DNA of 64,000 nucleotides from Actinokineospora diospyrosa (lineage in GTDB: Bacteria; Actinomycetota; Actinomycetes; Mycobacteriales; Pseudonocardiaceae), in the NCBI RefSeq assembly GCF_024171925.1, contig NZ_JAMTCO010000020.1, positions 68,661 to 132,660 on the forward strand, read 5' to 3'. The notes below the pieces were generated by a model. It made no database searches and had not been told where the DNA came from. It saw only the letters and a list, made by a program, of their open reading frames with translations. Made by a program: the position numbers and the translations under genes. Below, in pieces: positions 63,419 to 64,000 of this stretch (the first letter of the stretch is position 1; the number at the start of each line of letters is the position of its first letter).

Positions 63419-64000
63419 TCAGGTGATGGGTGCGCCACCGTGGTTGATCAGTAGTTCGTTCATCTTCTCGGTGGGTGACGCCCAGTCGAGGGTCATGCGG
63501 GGTCGCCCGTTGAGTTGTCGGGCGACGAAGTCGAGATGGGCTTGGGAGTGGACCGACAGGTCAGTTCCCTTGGGAAAGTACTGACGCAAGAGCCCGTTGG
63601 TGTTCTCGTTGGTTCCTCGCTGCCAAGGCCAGTGCGGGTCACAGAAGTAGACGGGCATCCCCGTGGCGATGGTGAACTTCGCGTGGTCGGCCATTTCCCT
63701 GCCTTGGTCCCAGGTGATCGAGTTCTTCAGGAACCCCGGAAGATGTGACATGCGGTGGGTCAACAACGCCGCGACCCGATCGGCGGCGCGGTCGTAGGGG
63801 ACGCGTTGCAGCATCACGAACCGGGTCTGTCGTTCCACCAACGTCAGGATCTGGGATTTGCAGGCGGAGCCGAGGATGAGGTCGCCTTCCCAGAAGCCGG
63901 GCACCGCCCGATCCTCGGCTTCTTTGGGGCGTTCGCTGATGGTGACCATGCCGACGATCGTGTCGTGACGTGCGGGTTTGCGTGACGGTGACATCCGTCG
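63419..64000 (-). CDS. IS30-family transposase, C-terminal part
   Basis: About 193 residues are in the window; the N-terminal helix-turn-helix lies beyond the right edge. The DDE catalytic core is visible: Asp in [10 protein letters not shown], Asp in [10 protein letters not shown], and Glu in [20 protein letters not shown], with the IS30-type end [23 protein letters not shown]. It is intact as far as seen. The insertion-sequence ends cannot be placed because only one side is present. Confidence 0.9.
   Translation of the reverse strand, partial: RRMSPSRKPARHDTIVGMVTISERPKEAEDRAVPGFWEGDLILGSACKSQILTLVERQTRFVMLQRVPYDRAADRVAALLTHRMSHLPGFLKNSITWDQGREMADHAKFTIATGMPVYFCDPHWPWQRGTNENTNGLLRQYFPKGTDLSVHSQAHLDFVARQLNGRPRMTLDWASPTEKMNELLINHGGAPIT

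Overview
The window is very GC-rich actinobacterial chromosome. GTG and occasional TTG starts, 4-bp start/stop overlaps and strong third-position GC bias are seen throughout. Gene content and order match the core-chromosome block known in Mycobacterium tuberculosis as roughly Rv3006 (lppZ) down to Rv2967c (pca). A Pro/Gln repeat protein, DUF397, DUF6230/DUF6114 genes and an exported subtilase are added. I infer a filamentous actinomycete of the Pseudonocardiales; the genus cannot be settled from the sequence alone.

Layout. 1-5.7 kb: lppZ-like lipoprotein (cut by the window edge), alpha/beta hydrolase, 2-hydroxyacid dehydrogenase, DoxX, ilvD and a cfp6-like PH-domain protein. 5.8-9.5 kb: ilvB-ilvN-ilvC behind a complete attenuator whose leader peptide carries Leu-Ile-Leu-Val-Leu. 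9.5-12.6 kb: a gene I do not recognise, DUF397, and a 633-residue Pro/Gln/His repeat protein. 12.6-18.4 kb: serA, leuB, cimA (with its own attenuator, leader Val-Val-Ile-Ile-Ile) and an FAH-family hydrolase. 18.4-22.3 kb: FAD monooxygenase, HAD phosphatase, tRNA-Gln, tRNA-Glu and a repeat-filled non-coding stretch. 22.3-26.1 kb: IclR regulator divergent from leuC-leuD, then the histone-like hup gene.

26.2-27.4 kb is non-coding and contains decayed copies of the 3' end of mutT1. 27.4-42.9 kb: mutT1, ppk, cofC/fbiD, an acyltransferase, gpsA, a cystathionine gamma-lyase-like gene, rskA-sigK, cysteine dioxygenase, a PPOX protein opposite a MocR regulator, ddl, DUF3515, a small Lrp-type sensor, thiL, GNAT and ung. 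43.0-44.0 kb is non-coding, with DnaA-box-like sites and a second copy of the dispersed palindromic repeat. 44.0-50.1 kb: recG, a DAK2-domain protein, rpmB and a long coiled-coil DivIVA-like protein. 50.2-52.6 kb: a four-gene, largely translationally coupled membrane/secreted operon (DUF6230, DUF6114, unknown, DUF6230). 52.9-56.1 kb: signal peptidase, subtilase and an exported discoidin-like protein. 56.3-64 kb: pyruvate carboxylase, an ATPase-LuxR regulator, a metallo-beta-lactamase-fold enzyme, and an IS30-type transposase running off the right edge next to a third, damaged repeat copy.

How the genes work together. Branched-chain amino-acid synthesis dominates the left third: cimA, leuB, leuC and leuD make 2-oxobutanoate by the citramalate route and also serve leucine synthesis; ilvB/N, ilvC and ilvD serve Ile and Val. 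Control is divided between two transcription attenuators with different codon sensors and an IclR regulator beside leuCD. A second theme is sulfur and redox: a gamma-lyase-like gene, a SigK/RskA pair that keeps a cysteine pair 50 residues apart, and cysteine dioxygenase lie side by side. The least explained parts are the DUF6230/DUF6114 operon, the Pro/Gln repeat protein and the palindromic repeat family.
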